Below, piece after piece: positions 1 through 7,476 of a stretch of DNA of 8,345 nt. The position numbers were made by a program, and so were the translations under genes. Numbering within the stretch: position 1 is the first letter of the stretch; each line of letters begins with the position of its first letter. The stretch comes from Caldilineaceae bacterium (GTDB lineage: Bacteria; Chloroflexota; Anaerolineae; Caldilineales; Caldilineaceae), in the NCBI GenBank assembly GCA_015494005.1, contig WGCB01000763.1, forward strand, positions 1 to 8,345, read 5' to 3'. Under the pieces are notes generated by a model. It had not been told where the DNA came from and ran no database searches. It saw nothing but the letters and a program-made list of their open reading frames with translations.

Positions 1-1019
1 CCAGCGGCTCGAGCCCGGTAGGCCTGGACGAAGCCCTCCTGGCTGCCGTTGAAGAGGATCAGGTCGCTCTTGCGGAAGGGGCTCTCCGTCCCGTTCTCCT
101 GGTAGAGAAGGACCAGGTCGTCCAAGCCATCGCCGGTCAGGTCCGCCACCACCGGGCTGGTCTCCCCCTGGATCTGGCAGGTCTCCAGGAAGGCCAGCAG
201 CCCGTCCACGCCTGTGACCTCCGCCTCCGCGAAGGCGCCGGTTCCGTTCAACACCTCCAGGAAGCGAGCCGGGTAGTCGCTGAAGCGCTCCGGGCAGGCT
301 GCCTGGGCTGACTCCACGACCTCCGTGGGGGTGGCAGCGGGCGCCTGGGTAGGTGTCGCGGAGGGCTCTTCGGTGGGTGTTTCTGTGGGCACTTCCGTCG
401 GGGCCTCGGTGGCCGTGGCCGTGGCCGTGGGGGGCGCCGAGGTCGGCGTCTCGCTGGGCGCCTGGGTGGGAGCCTGCGTCGGGGCTGGCTGGGAGGGCGT
501 GGCTGTCCCGGTGGGCGAAACCGGAGCCGACGTCCCAGGCTGGGGCGGGATGAGCAGCTTCTCCCCCGCGTAGAGAACCAGGCCCGGGCGGATGGAGCGG
601 GGGTTCACGGCCATGAGCAGGCGCATGGGGACCTCGAACTCCTCCGCGATGCCGCTCCAGTAGTCCCCAGGCTGGACCACGTAGTACTGCTCCTCCCCGG
701 ACAGGGGCCGGGGTGCAGGAATGAAGAGCTTTTCCCCCGTGATCAGCCAGCCGGTGTAGCGAACCGCCTGGGGATTGGCGGCCTGAAGCTCCTCCACAGT
801 CAGGCCCACCTGCTCGGCCACGGAGCTCCAGGTGTCACCCCGCTGGACAGTGTAGTAGTAGCCCTCCTCCGGGACGCCTTCCTGGGCGCTGGCCTGTCCC
901 ATGCCCAGGGTCAGAAGCAGGGCCACGATGGCCAGGGCCGCGATCCAGAGGCCGAGGACGCGTCCGCTGGGGGCGTTCAGAGCAAGACCGGACAACGGGT
1001 TGCGGGAAAATGTCTTCAT
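1..1019 (-). CDS. Secreted two-LysM protein with Pro/Thr linker and FG-GAP-like segment (3' end missing)
   Basis: An open frame of 339 codons runs off the left edge without a stop. The N-terminus has a signal peptide: basic residues, a hydrophobic core at about 21-41, and an AxA site with likely cleavage after ASA at 45. Two LysM domains follow at about 54-101 and 112-158, each with the pattern YxVQxGDxW, an (A/V)NP segment and a (G)EKLxIP end. LysM domains bind N-acetylglucosamine-containing glycans, so a cell-envelope role is inferred. Residues 160-235 are a Pro/Thr/Ala/Glu linker typical of surface proteins. After it comes a globular part with two Cys (242, 281) and a motif DLTGDGLDD at 293-301, which resembles the Asp-rich loop of FG-GAP/VCBS repeats. 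The ATG at 1019 is supported by AGGGAG (1026-1031), 6 nt upstream. The biochemical role of the C-terminal part is unknown. Confidence 0.9.
   Translation of the reverse strand, partial: MKTFSRNPLSGLALNAPSGRVLGLWIAALAIVALLLTLGMGQASAQEGVPEEGYYYTVQRGDTWSSVAEQVGLTVEELQAANPQAVRYTGWLITGEKLFIPAPRPLSGEEQYYVVQPGDYWSGIAEEFEVPMRLLMAVNPRSIRPGLVLYAGEKLLIPPQPGTSAPVSPTGTATPSQPAPTQAPTQAPSETPTSAPPTATATATEAPTEVPTETPTEEPSATPTQAPAATPTEVVESAQAACPERFSDYPARFLEVLNGTGAFAEAEVTGVDGLLAFLETCQIQGETSPVVADLTGDGLDDLVLLYQENGTESPFRKSDLILFNGSQEGFVQAYRARAA
411..430. repeat. Short hexamer tandem repeat in the LysM-protein linker
   Basis: The hexamer ggccgt is repeated three times plus two bases. It encodes Thr-Ala alternation in the low-complexity linker (about residues 197-204) of the LysM protein. 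Such arrays can change length by slippage in whole codons without breaking the frame. Confidence 0.7.
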
Positions 1020-1146
1020 GATGGACTCCCTACATGCTGGGACGGGTTGGGGGTTGAAGTGAGGAGACGGCCATCCCTGGGGGCGTGGCTGTCCGCAAAA
1101 TGGCTGGCAAAAACGATATAGCCTTTCCTGGTGGAATGTTGAGGCT

Positions 1147-1175
1147 AGTATACCCGGGGGCCGGGTTTCAGACAA
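1147..1175 (-). promoter_or_regulatory. Sigma70-type promoter for the LysM gene
   Basis: Read on the minus strand, TTGTCT (1170-1175) is followed after exactly 17 nt by TATACT (1147-1152), a 5/6 match to the -10 consensus. Transcription should start near 1140, leaving an untranslated leader of about 120 nt. It lies just past the stop of the upstream AI-2E/HAD gene (1225), so the LysM gene is probably expressed separately. I see no clear intrinsic terminator between 1176 and 1224, so some read-through is possible. Confidence 0.6.
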
Positions 1176-1224
1176 CTAGCAAATGGCCCAGTTCACCCAG
1201 GCGATGGGAGAGGAAATGCAGGGG

Positions 1225-3000
1225 TCAAAGCCATTCCTGGAGCTCGGGTGTGCACTCCAGGATCAGGTCGGCGTCGGCCAGATCGTCCTCCGTGCCCAGG
1301 CCGCAGAGCACGCCACAGGTGATCATGTCCATGGCCTGGGCCGTGCGCAGGTAGACGGTGGTGTCGTTGACGACCAGACACTCATCCGACGCGTGGCCGA
1401 TGGCCGCCACCCCCTGCTGAAGGGCCTCGCTGGCCGGGGCCAGGCTGCGCAGGGCGTCCGCGGTGATCATGGCCGCGAACAGCTCCTCCGATAGGCCGGC
1501 CTGCCGGAGGAAGGTTTGCACCTCCTCCAGGGAGCGGTTGGTGACGATGCCCAGGCCGTAGTGGTGGGCAGCCAGGGTCTGGAGGAGATCGGGCACGCCC
1601 TCCACTGGCGCCAGCTCCGGGGCCGGCGCGTAGCCTCGTAGCCGATTCAGCCGGGGCAGCAGACGCTCCAGGTCCTCCCGCAGCTGCAGCCAGGTGAGCA
1701 GGCCGATGAGGCCGTCGATGGGCCGCTCCGACAGGATCATGATGCGGCGGAAGAAGCGGCGGCGCTGCTCCTGGGGCCAGTAGCGCTCGAAGCGGGCGGT
1801 GCGTTCCAGCATCTCCTCCACGAAACGCCAATCCCGCCTGGCCAGGGGCCCGTCCAGGGTGAAGAGCACGGCCCGCACCCGGCGGCCGGCGATGAGGCCC
1901 GGGATGCGCACCCCCGGCGTCTTGTCCGGGGACTCGAAGGGCTCCAGGTCCTGGAGCTTGCGGAAGACGTAGATGAGGATGGTGCGGGCGCTGGCGATGG
2001 TGGGGGTGGCCAGGAGCACGCCCAGGAAGCCGAAGACCAGGGCCGCGCTGACGATCCCGGTGAAGGTGACGGCCGGGTGCAGGCGCACTCGTCGCCCCAC
2101 CAGCCGAGGGATCAGGTAGACGCTCTCGATCTGGGTGATGAGCACGTAGATGGCCAGGACGATGAGGGCGAAGGTGAGGTTGTTCACCGGCATCCAGGTG
2201 GAGCCCTGGAAGAGGGCCACCAGGGTGCCGATGGCCCCGCTGATCCCCGGCCCCACCGTGGGCAGGAACTCCATGATGCCGGCCAGGAGGGCCAGGCCGG
2301 CCGCGTTGGGCAGCCCCACGATGGTCATGGCGATCCAGGTCATGATGCCGATGACCAGGCCCAGGAGGGCCTGTCCCCGCAGGAAGGCGTGCCAGATCTC
2401 GGTCAGCTCCCGGCCCAGGAGGCGCATCTCCTCGGTGTAGTCCGCCGGGATCAGGCTGAAGAGGGAGCGCTGGAGCTTGTTCAGGTCCTTGAGCAGCCAG
2501 AAGGTGAGGACCAGGACGTAGAGGGTGGTGAAGACCGTGGTGGTCAGGCTCAGGGCGAAGTCCAGGGCGCCGGCCGCGGCCGGGGAGAGGATGTCCTGGA
2601 GGATGGCGCCCAGCTGCTGGAGCATGCCCTCCACGCTGAGCTCGTACTCGCCCAGGGTGAGGAGGGGGCCAGGCACGGCGGTCTGCAGATCCTGGACCAG
2701 GGCCTCCAGAGCCACCCGCAGGGAGCGGAAGGAATCCACCAGCCGGGGAATGAAGATGGCCGGGGTCAGGGCGATGAGGGCCAGCAGAAACAGGTAGATG
2801 AGGGCAATGGAGAGGCCTCGGCTCCATCCGCTGCGCCGCTGGATCCAGTTCACCGGCCGCTGGAGGACGAACGTGAGGAGCAGAGCGATGATGGTGGGCC
2901 GGATCATCACCCGGAAGGTGACCAGGAGCGCCACGGCCAGCAAGGAGAGCAGGGCCACGACGACGATCTTGGTGGTGGTGTTCCAGCGGGTGGAGGTCAT
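1225..3000 (-). CDS. AI-2E/PerM-family membrane protein fused to a degenerate HAD-like domain
   Basis: This is a 591-residue protein. Residues 1-350 are a polytopic membrane protein of the AI-2E transporter (YdiK/PerM) family. Hydrophobic segments lie at about 12-30, 34-47, 62-84, 150-170, 211-230, 233-266, 275-297 and 310-345. Family signatures are EFLPTVGPGISGAIG (244-258) and the QIESVYLIPRL...RLHP stretch (290-309). Members export small molecules or act as ion/proton antiporters; the substrate here cannot be read from sequence. Residues 375-591 resemble a haloacid-dehalogenase fold: VLFTLDGPL (378-386) matches motif I, LGIVTNRS (483-490) motif II and VVNDTTVY (543-550) motif IV. The motif I nucleophilic Asp is Thr381, the motif III Lys is absent, and the second motif IV Asp is Tyr550, so phosphatase activity is unlikely. 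The frame is open 55 codons further upstream, but that part lies inside lepB in another frame. ATG 3000 fits the first membrane segment although no good ribosome site is visible. It starts 37 nt after the lepB stop, so an operon is likely. Confidence 0.85.
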   Translation of the reverse strand: MTSTRWNTTTKIVVVALLSLLAVALLVTFRVMIRPTIIALLLTFVLQRPVNWIQRRSGWSRGLSIALIYLFLLALIALTPAIFIPRLVDSFRSLRVALEALVQDLQTAVPGPLLTLGEYELSVEGMLQQLGAILQDILSPAAAGALDFALSLTTTVFTTLYVLVLTFWLLKDLNKLQRSLFSLIPADYTEEMRLLGRELTEIWHAFLRGQALLGLVIGIMTWIAMTIVGLPNAAGLALLAGIMEFLPTVGPGISGAIGTLVALFQGSTWMPVNNLTFALIVLAIYVLITQIESVYLIPRLVGRRVRLHPAVTFTGIVSAALVFGFLGVLLATPTIASARTILIYVFRKLQDLEPFESPDKTPGVRIPGLIAGRRVRAVLFTLDGPLARRDWRFVEEMLERTARFERYWPQEQRRRFFRRIMILSERPIDGLIGLLTWLQLREDLERLLPRLNRLRGYAPAPELAPVEGVPDLLQTLAAHHYGLGIVTNRSLEEVQTFLRQAGLSEELFAAMITADALRSLAPASEALQQGVAAIGHASDECLVVNDTTVYLRTAQAMDMITCGVLCGLGTEDDLADADLILECTPELQEWL

Positions 3001-3037
3001 ATCCGGGCGCAGGGTGGGGGCAGGGGATCCGAGCGGG

Positions 3038-3679
3038 CTACTCGAATTGGGTGATGCGTTCCAGGGGCCAGTAGCGGAGCCAGGCCCGGCCCACGATGTT
3101 GCTGCGGTGGATGGGCCCGAAGACCCGGCTGTCGTTGCTGTTGGCCCGGTTGTCCCCCAGGACAAAATAGCTGTCCGGCCCCAAGGTGACCGGGGCCAGG
3201 TTGGTGCCGTCCGCGAAGCGTTCTTCCGGCTCGGGGACGGGCTGGCCGTCGATGTAGAGGATGCCGTCCTGGATCTCCACCGTCTCGCCAGGCAGGCCCA
3301 CGATGCGCTTGATCAGGAGCTCATCCATGATGGGCAGATCCACCACCACGATGTCGAAGCGTTTCGGTGGGTGCAGGCGGTAGCTCACCTTCTCGATGAC
3401 CAGCCGCTCCAGGGGGTGCAGGTTGGGCTCCATGCTCTGGCCGTAGACCACCGTGGCCTGGGCCAGGAAGAGATGGATGGTGACGGCCAGCACGATGGCT
3501 GGCAGAATGATCTGGATCACTTCCTTCAGGAAGAAGCGGCCGAAGGAAAGGGGGGACATGGCCTCCTCGGCAGGGGCCAGGGGCCCAGCGGACGGATCCC
3601 CGGGCCGGTGGCCGGTGGGGGCCGGGTCAGGCGAGTGGATATCGGGCGATTGGGCGAAAGGGTGTTCTTGCGGATCCAT
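3038..3679 (-). CDS. lepB: Type I signal peptidase (leader peptidase)
   Basis: The 213-residue protein cleaves signal peptides from exported proteins on the outer face of the cytoplasmic membrane, using a Ser-Lys dyad. The nucleophile is Ser82 in GQSMEPNL (80-87) and the general base is Lys124 in IKRIVGLPGE (123-132). The later conserved box YFVLGDNRANSNDSR (171-185) is intact. One membrane anchor lies at about 51-73, as in single-anchor Gram-positive-type enzymes, and the length is typical of these compact forms. Before the anchor there is a 40-residue Pro/His/Asp-rich cytosolic stretch. ATG 3679 has GGAG 10 nt upstream. A second possible start is Met41 (3559), where GAGGAGG sits only 2 nt before the ATG, too close to be favoured. 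The gene follows pnp after a 222-nt gap holding a terminator and a candidate promoter. Confidence 0.95.
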   Translation of the reverse strand: MDPQEHPFAQSPDIHSPDPAPTGHRPGDPSAGPLAPAEEAMSPLSFGRFFLKEVIQIILPAIVLAVTIHLFLAQATVVYGQSMEPNLHPLERLVIEKVSYRLHPPKRFDIVVVDLPIMDELLIKRIVGLPGETVEIQDGILYIDGQPVPEPEERFADGTNLAPVTLGPDSYFVLGDNRANSNDSRVFGPIHRSNIVGRAWLRYWPLERITQFE

Positions 3680-3755
3680 GGTTGCGTCGCTCCACAGGGT
3701 GGGCCGCTCGTCAGACAGGAGGGCCCAGGGTCAGTTCCTCACAGCATGCCCCCAC

Positions 3756-3764
3756 AGTATACCA
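3756..3764 (-). promoter_or_regulatory. Candidate extended -10 promoter for lepB
   Basis: On the minus strand the sequence reads TGGTATACT: a TATACT -10 hexamer preceded by TG one base upstream, the extended -10 pattern. No good -35 is visible at 16-18 nt. Transcription would start near 3749, about 70 nt before the lepB ATG and downstream of the pnp terminator. The same TATACT hexamer is used before the LysM gene. Confidence 0.45.
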
Positions 3765-3819
3765 AACCTGGGTCGGAAGGGCATACAGCGGGCAAACACG
3801 GGGCCGAAAGGCCGGAAAA

Positions 3820-3866
3820 ACCAGCAAAAGCAAGAACGCCGAGGGAGACGGATCTCCCCCGGCGTT
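3820..3866 (-). terminator. Intrinsic terminator after pnp
   Basis: A 14-bp stem (3835-3848 with 3853-3866) closes a 4-nt loop. It starts 35 nt after the pnp stop. The stem is continuous only in minus-strand RNA, where one pair is G-U; in plus-strand RNA the same pair would be an A-C mismatch. The T-rich tail reads CTTGCTTTTGC, so the U-run is interrupted. A second small hairpin (GGCC stem, 3802-3813) follows. Confidence 0.65.
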
Positions 3867-3901
3867 TTCCATCGTCGGCTGGTTGCCTGGTGCAGGCGGA
3901 A

Positions 3902-6208
<2,307 letters not shown>

Positions 6209-6229
6209 TTTTTCTTCTCCTTCTGGTTC

Positions 6230-6258
6230 GCCCAGGGCCCTGTTGGGTGCTCCTGGGC
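6230..6258 (-). promoter_or_regulatory. Hairpin just upstream of the pnp ribosome-binding site
   Basis: The 7-nt arms 6230-6236 and 6252-6258 (GCCCAGG / CCTGGGC) are complementary, with an inner CCC/GGG stem (6238-6240 with 6245-6247). The base of the hairpin is 8 nt before the AAGGAG site, close enough to affect ribosome loading. Confidence 0.45.
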
Positions 6259-6264
6259 CGCTAC

Positions 6265-6312
6265 ATTGTTGCTTGTGGCCTACGTTGCTCGTGGCCTGGT
6301 TTGCTCGTGGCC
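6265..6312 (-). repeat. Three tandem copies of a 16-nt unit in the pnp leader
   Basis: Three consecutive 16-mers occupy 6265-6280, 6281-6296 and 6297-6312. On the plus strand they share the core TTGCTyGTGGCC; in pnp mRNA sense this is GGCCACRAGCAA. A weak fourth unit may follow at 6313-6326. An 11-nt piece of unit one (TTGTTGCTTGT, 6266-6276) recurs exactly at 6192-6202, inside the first codons of pnp. Confidence 0.75.
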
Positions 6313-6353
6313 CATTCTGGCTGTGGATCAGCGTGTTGCGGATGCCACGCGCG

Positions 6354-6410
6354 AAAAGGCCACTGTCCGATCGGTACCACCAGATCGTTCGACAGAGGCC
6401 AGCTGCTTTT
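6354..6410 (-). promoter_or_regulatory. Terminator-like hairpin inside the pnp leader (possible attenuator)
   Basis: Arms GGCC (6358-6361/6397-6400), CTGTC (6363-6367/6391-6395) and CGATC (6368-6372/6383-6387) build a 14-bp stem with one A-A mismatch and a 3-nt bulge around a 10-nt loop. In minus-strand RNA the 3' arm is followed directly by UUUU (6357-6354) and then CG, like a weak intrinsic terminator. The 3' arm can instead pair with an upstream CACUGU (6413-6418), which would undo the lower stem. Confidence 0.45.
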
Positions 6411-6429
6411 GCACAGTGAACCGTGGGAG

Positions 6430-6533
6430 ATGCTCTCCGAGCGGACGAGGTGCGGAACTGGAGAGTGAGGCGAAACGGGACGGCTTCGTCCCACTCTCCA
6501 ATGCCGGACCTCGCACACGGCTCGGGCAAGCAT
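6430..6533 (-). promoter_or_regulatory. Long interrupted hairpin in the pnp leader
   Basis: A 104-nt stretch folds back on itself in six successive helices: 6430-6434/6529-6533 (5 bp), 6437-6442/6520-6525 (6 bp), 6446-6451/6508-6513 (6 bp), 6453-6455/6504-6506 (3 bp), 6459-6466/6493-6500 (8 bp) and 6477-6482/6487-6492 (6 bp), with a 4-nt apical loop. That makes about 34 Watson-Crick pairs separated by small internal loops and one 10-nt one-sided bulge (6467-6476). The shape suits a double-strand-specific RNase or a protein-binding element. Confidence 0.7.
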
Positions 6534-6612
6534 GTCACCCAGGGTGTCACTGGTTCAGTGGCTGGCGCCTGGCGAAGATCCTGCTGACAAATCGCGCCGA
6601 CTTCACGTTCGA

Positions 6613-6650
6613 CTCCCTGGGCCCAGAGTCGGCCCGACCAGACCAGGGAG
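6613..6650 (-). promoter_or_regulatory. Hairpin directly downstream of the rpsO terminator
   Basis: The 8-nt arms CTCCCTGG (6613-6620) and CCAGGGAG (6643-6650) are complementary and enclose a small GTCG/CGAC stem (6629-6632/6636-6639). It lies 5 nt after the U-run of the rpsO terminator. It may be a processing or stabilising structure on read-through rpsO-pnp RNA; no U-run follows, so it is not a terminator. Confidence 0.4.
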
Positions 6651-6655
6651 CATGC

Positions 6656-6689
6656 AAAAAGGGGACGGTTCGATCAAGCCACCGCCCCC
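6656..6689 (-). terminator. Intrinsic terminator after rpsO
   Basis: In minus-strand RNA a 9-bp G/C-rich stem (6681-6689 with 6661-6669) encloses an 11-nt loop and is followed by five U (6660-6656). One pair is G-U in this orientation and would be an A-C mismatch in the other, so the element is built for minus-strand transcription. It lies 10 nt beyond the rpsO stop. Confidence 0.85.
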
Positions 6690-6699
6690 CCTGCTTCCA

Positions 6700-6969
6700 T
6701 TATCGTCGCAGACCTAGCCGCTCGATGAGCTGGCGATAGCGCCGGTGATCTTTCCGGGCCAGATAGGCCAGCTGCCGCCTGCGCTGCCCCACAAGTTTCA
6801 ACAGGCCCCGGCGGGAACCCTCATCGTGCTTGTGGGTCTTCAAGTGCTCGATGAGCGCATTGATCCGCGTGGTCAACAGCGCCACCTGCACCTCCGGTGA
6901 GCCCGTATCGTTCTCGCTGATACGGAACTCCTCGATGATCTCGGTTTTTTCCTGCTTCGTGATGCTCAT
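6700..6969 (-). CDS. rpsO: 30S ribosomal protein S15
   Basis: The 89-residue protein has the full family length and ends LGLRR followed by TAA. S15 binds the central domain of 16S rRNA early in 30S assembly. Family landmarks are the helix-start [15 protein letters not shown] (1-15), [16 protein letters not shown] (21-36), the HKHD turn (47-50), and the basic segment [18 protein letters not shown] (61-78), which holds the rRNA-binding residues. The ATG at 6969 has AGGAG (6976-6980) 6 nt upstream and a second AAGGAG further up (6983-6988). It has its own promoter and terminator and stands upstream of pnp, the usual bacterial order. Confidence 0.98.
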   Translation of the reverse strand: MSITKQEKTEIIEEFRISENDTGSPEVQVALLTTRINALIEHLKTHKHDEGSRRGLLKLVGQRRRQLAYLARKDHRRYRQLIERLGLRR

Positions 6970-7102
6970 TCGGTACTCCTAGCTCCTTTCTTTGGAAAAC
7001 CCAAGGTCGATGTGACCCTGGTGGAGAGCATGCGCCCGCCGTTCTAGGAAGGCAGGTGGCCAAGACAGCGCTGGAATACCAAGGCGACTGTCCCAGCTGA
7101 AC
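6970..7102 (-). promoter_or_regulatory. rpsO 5' leader with hairpin next to the ribosome site
   Basis: The predicted leader is about 130 nt. An 8-bp hairpin (arms 7001-7008 and 7014-7021, 5-nt loop, one G-U pair) ends 12 nt before the AAGGAG site. Further 5', GGACAG and CTGTC segments can pair across about 19 nt. S15 represses its own mRNA through structured leaders in several bacterial groups (E. coli, Geobacillus, Thermus), with differing folds. This leader is a candidate for the same role, but I cannot match it to a described class by eye. Confidence 0.4.
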
Positions 7103-7108
7103 GTGAAT

Positions 7109-7137
7109 ACTATAGCATACTTCCCCTGGATCACCAA
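7109..7137 (-). promoter_or_regulatory. Sigma70-type promoter for rpsO
   Basis: On the minus strand, TTGGTG (7132-7137) and TATAGT (7109-7114, 5/6 to the -10 consensus) are separated by exactly 17 nt. Transcription should start near 7102. An overlapping TATGCT (7114-7119) is a less likely -10. Confidence 0.6.
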
Positions 7138-7476
7138 ATTTTCAGAGAGAGCCTCCTAAGCGGACATTAAATTTCCAGGCCCTTGTCGGGGGATCTCTGA
7201 CCGCGGAAACCGCCACGCCAAAGCGGAAAAAAACAGGTCGCCAAGGCCCGGCTGCCCATGCTTCAGAACGCACGGGGCAGAGGCTTGGTTCCCCAGCGAT
7301 CCCCTGGGCGAGGCGCCTCAACCTGGAGCCAGCTCACTTGCTCCTAGCCCATCGATCTGCTACCCTGAAGACGCAGTTCGCGCGGCCCGAGAGGGGCTCC
7401 CTGGCCCGCCCTCCCAGGAGGAGAGCGGCCCTCCGGAAGGCATCCAGCACGCACCCAGCACACCCACGGCCCGACC
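7138..7476. other. Gene-free stretch between divergent rpsO and recD2
   Basis: No credible coding sequence is visible. Features seen are a distant inverted repeat (7142-7148 with 7194-7200, arms TCAGAGA / TCTCTGA), a small GCGG-AAA-CCGC hairpin near 7202-7212, and an A7 run (7228-7234). A weak plus-strand promoter candidate for recD2 is TTGCTC (7338-7343), 17 nt, TACCCT (7361-7366); the -10 matches the consensus at only three positions. AGGAGG at 7416-7421 is too far (55 nt) from the recD2 ATG to be its ribosome site. Confidence 0.5.

Larger units (their letters stand above)
6209..6655 (-). promoter_or_regulatory. Long structured 5' leader region of pnp
   Basis: These 447 nt between the rpsO terminator and the pnp ATG hold no credible gene on either strand. 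Read as minus-strand RNA they contain, in order, a hairpin (6613-6650), a long interrupted hairpin (6430-6533), an attenuator-like hairpin (6354-6410), a 16-nt tandem repeat (6265-6312) and a hairpin before the ribosome site (6230-6258). I found no convincing -35/-10 pair for pnp here. Only an isolated TTGTCA (RC of 6585-6590) looks like a -35, with no -10 behind it. pnp may therefore depend partly on transcription from the rpsO promoter. In E. coli the pnp leader is a hairpin cut by RNase III and used by PNPase to repress itself; a similar role here is inference. Confidence 0.6.

Noticed and set aside
3001..3165. An upstream start for the AI-2E/HAD gene at 3165.
   Set aside because: The 55 extra residues are Ser/Gly/Pro-rich, lie inside the lepB coding region in another frame and precede the natural first membrane segment.
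6265..6326. Tandem 16-nt units considered as a CRISPR remnant.
   Set aside because: There are no spacers between the units, they are far too short, and no cas genes are present.
6370..6385. GGTGGTACCG in pnp-leader RNA sense, matching the core of the T-box sequence of tRNA-sensing riboswitches.
   Set aside because: The motif falls mostly in the loop of a hairpin rather than in an antiterminator strand, no stem I with specifier loop is recognisable, and pnp is not a usual T-box target. A covariance-model search would settle it.
6209..6550. The pnp frame stays open 114 codons upstream of 6208, suggesting a longer protein.
   Set aside because: The extra residues have no PNPase similarity and overlap the leader hairpins and repeats, while ATG 6208 has a well-placed AAGGAG.
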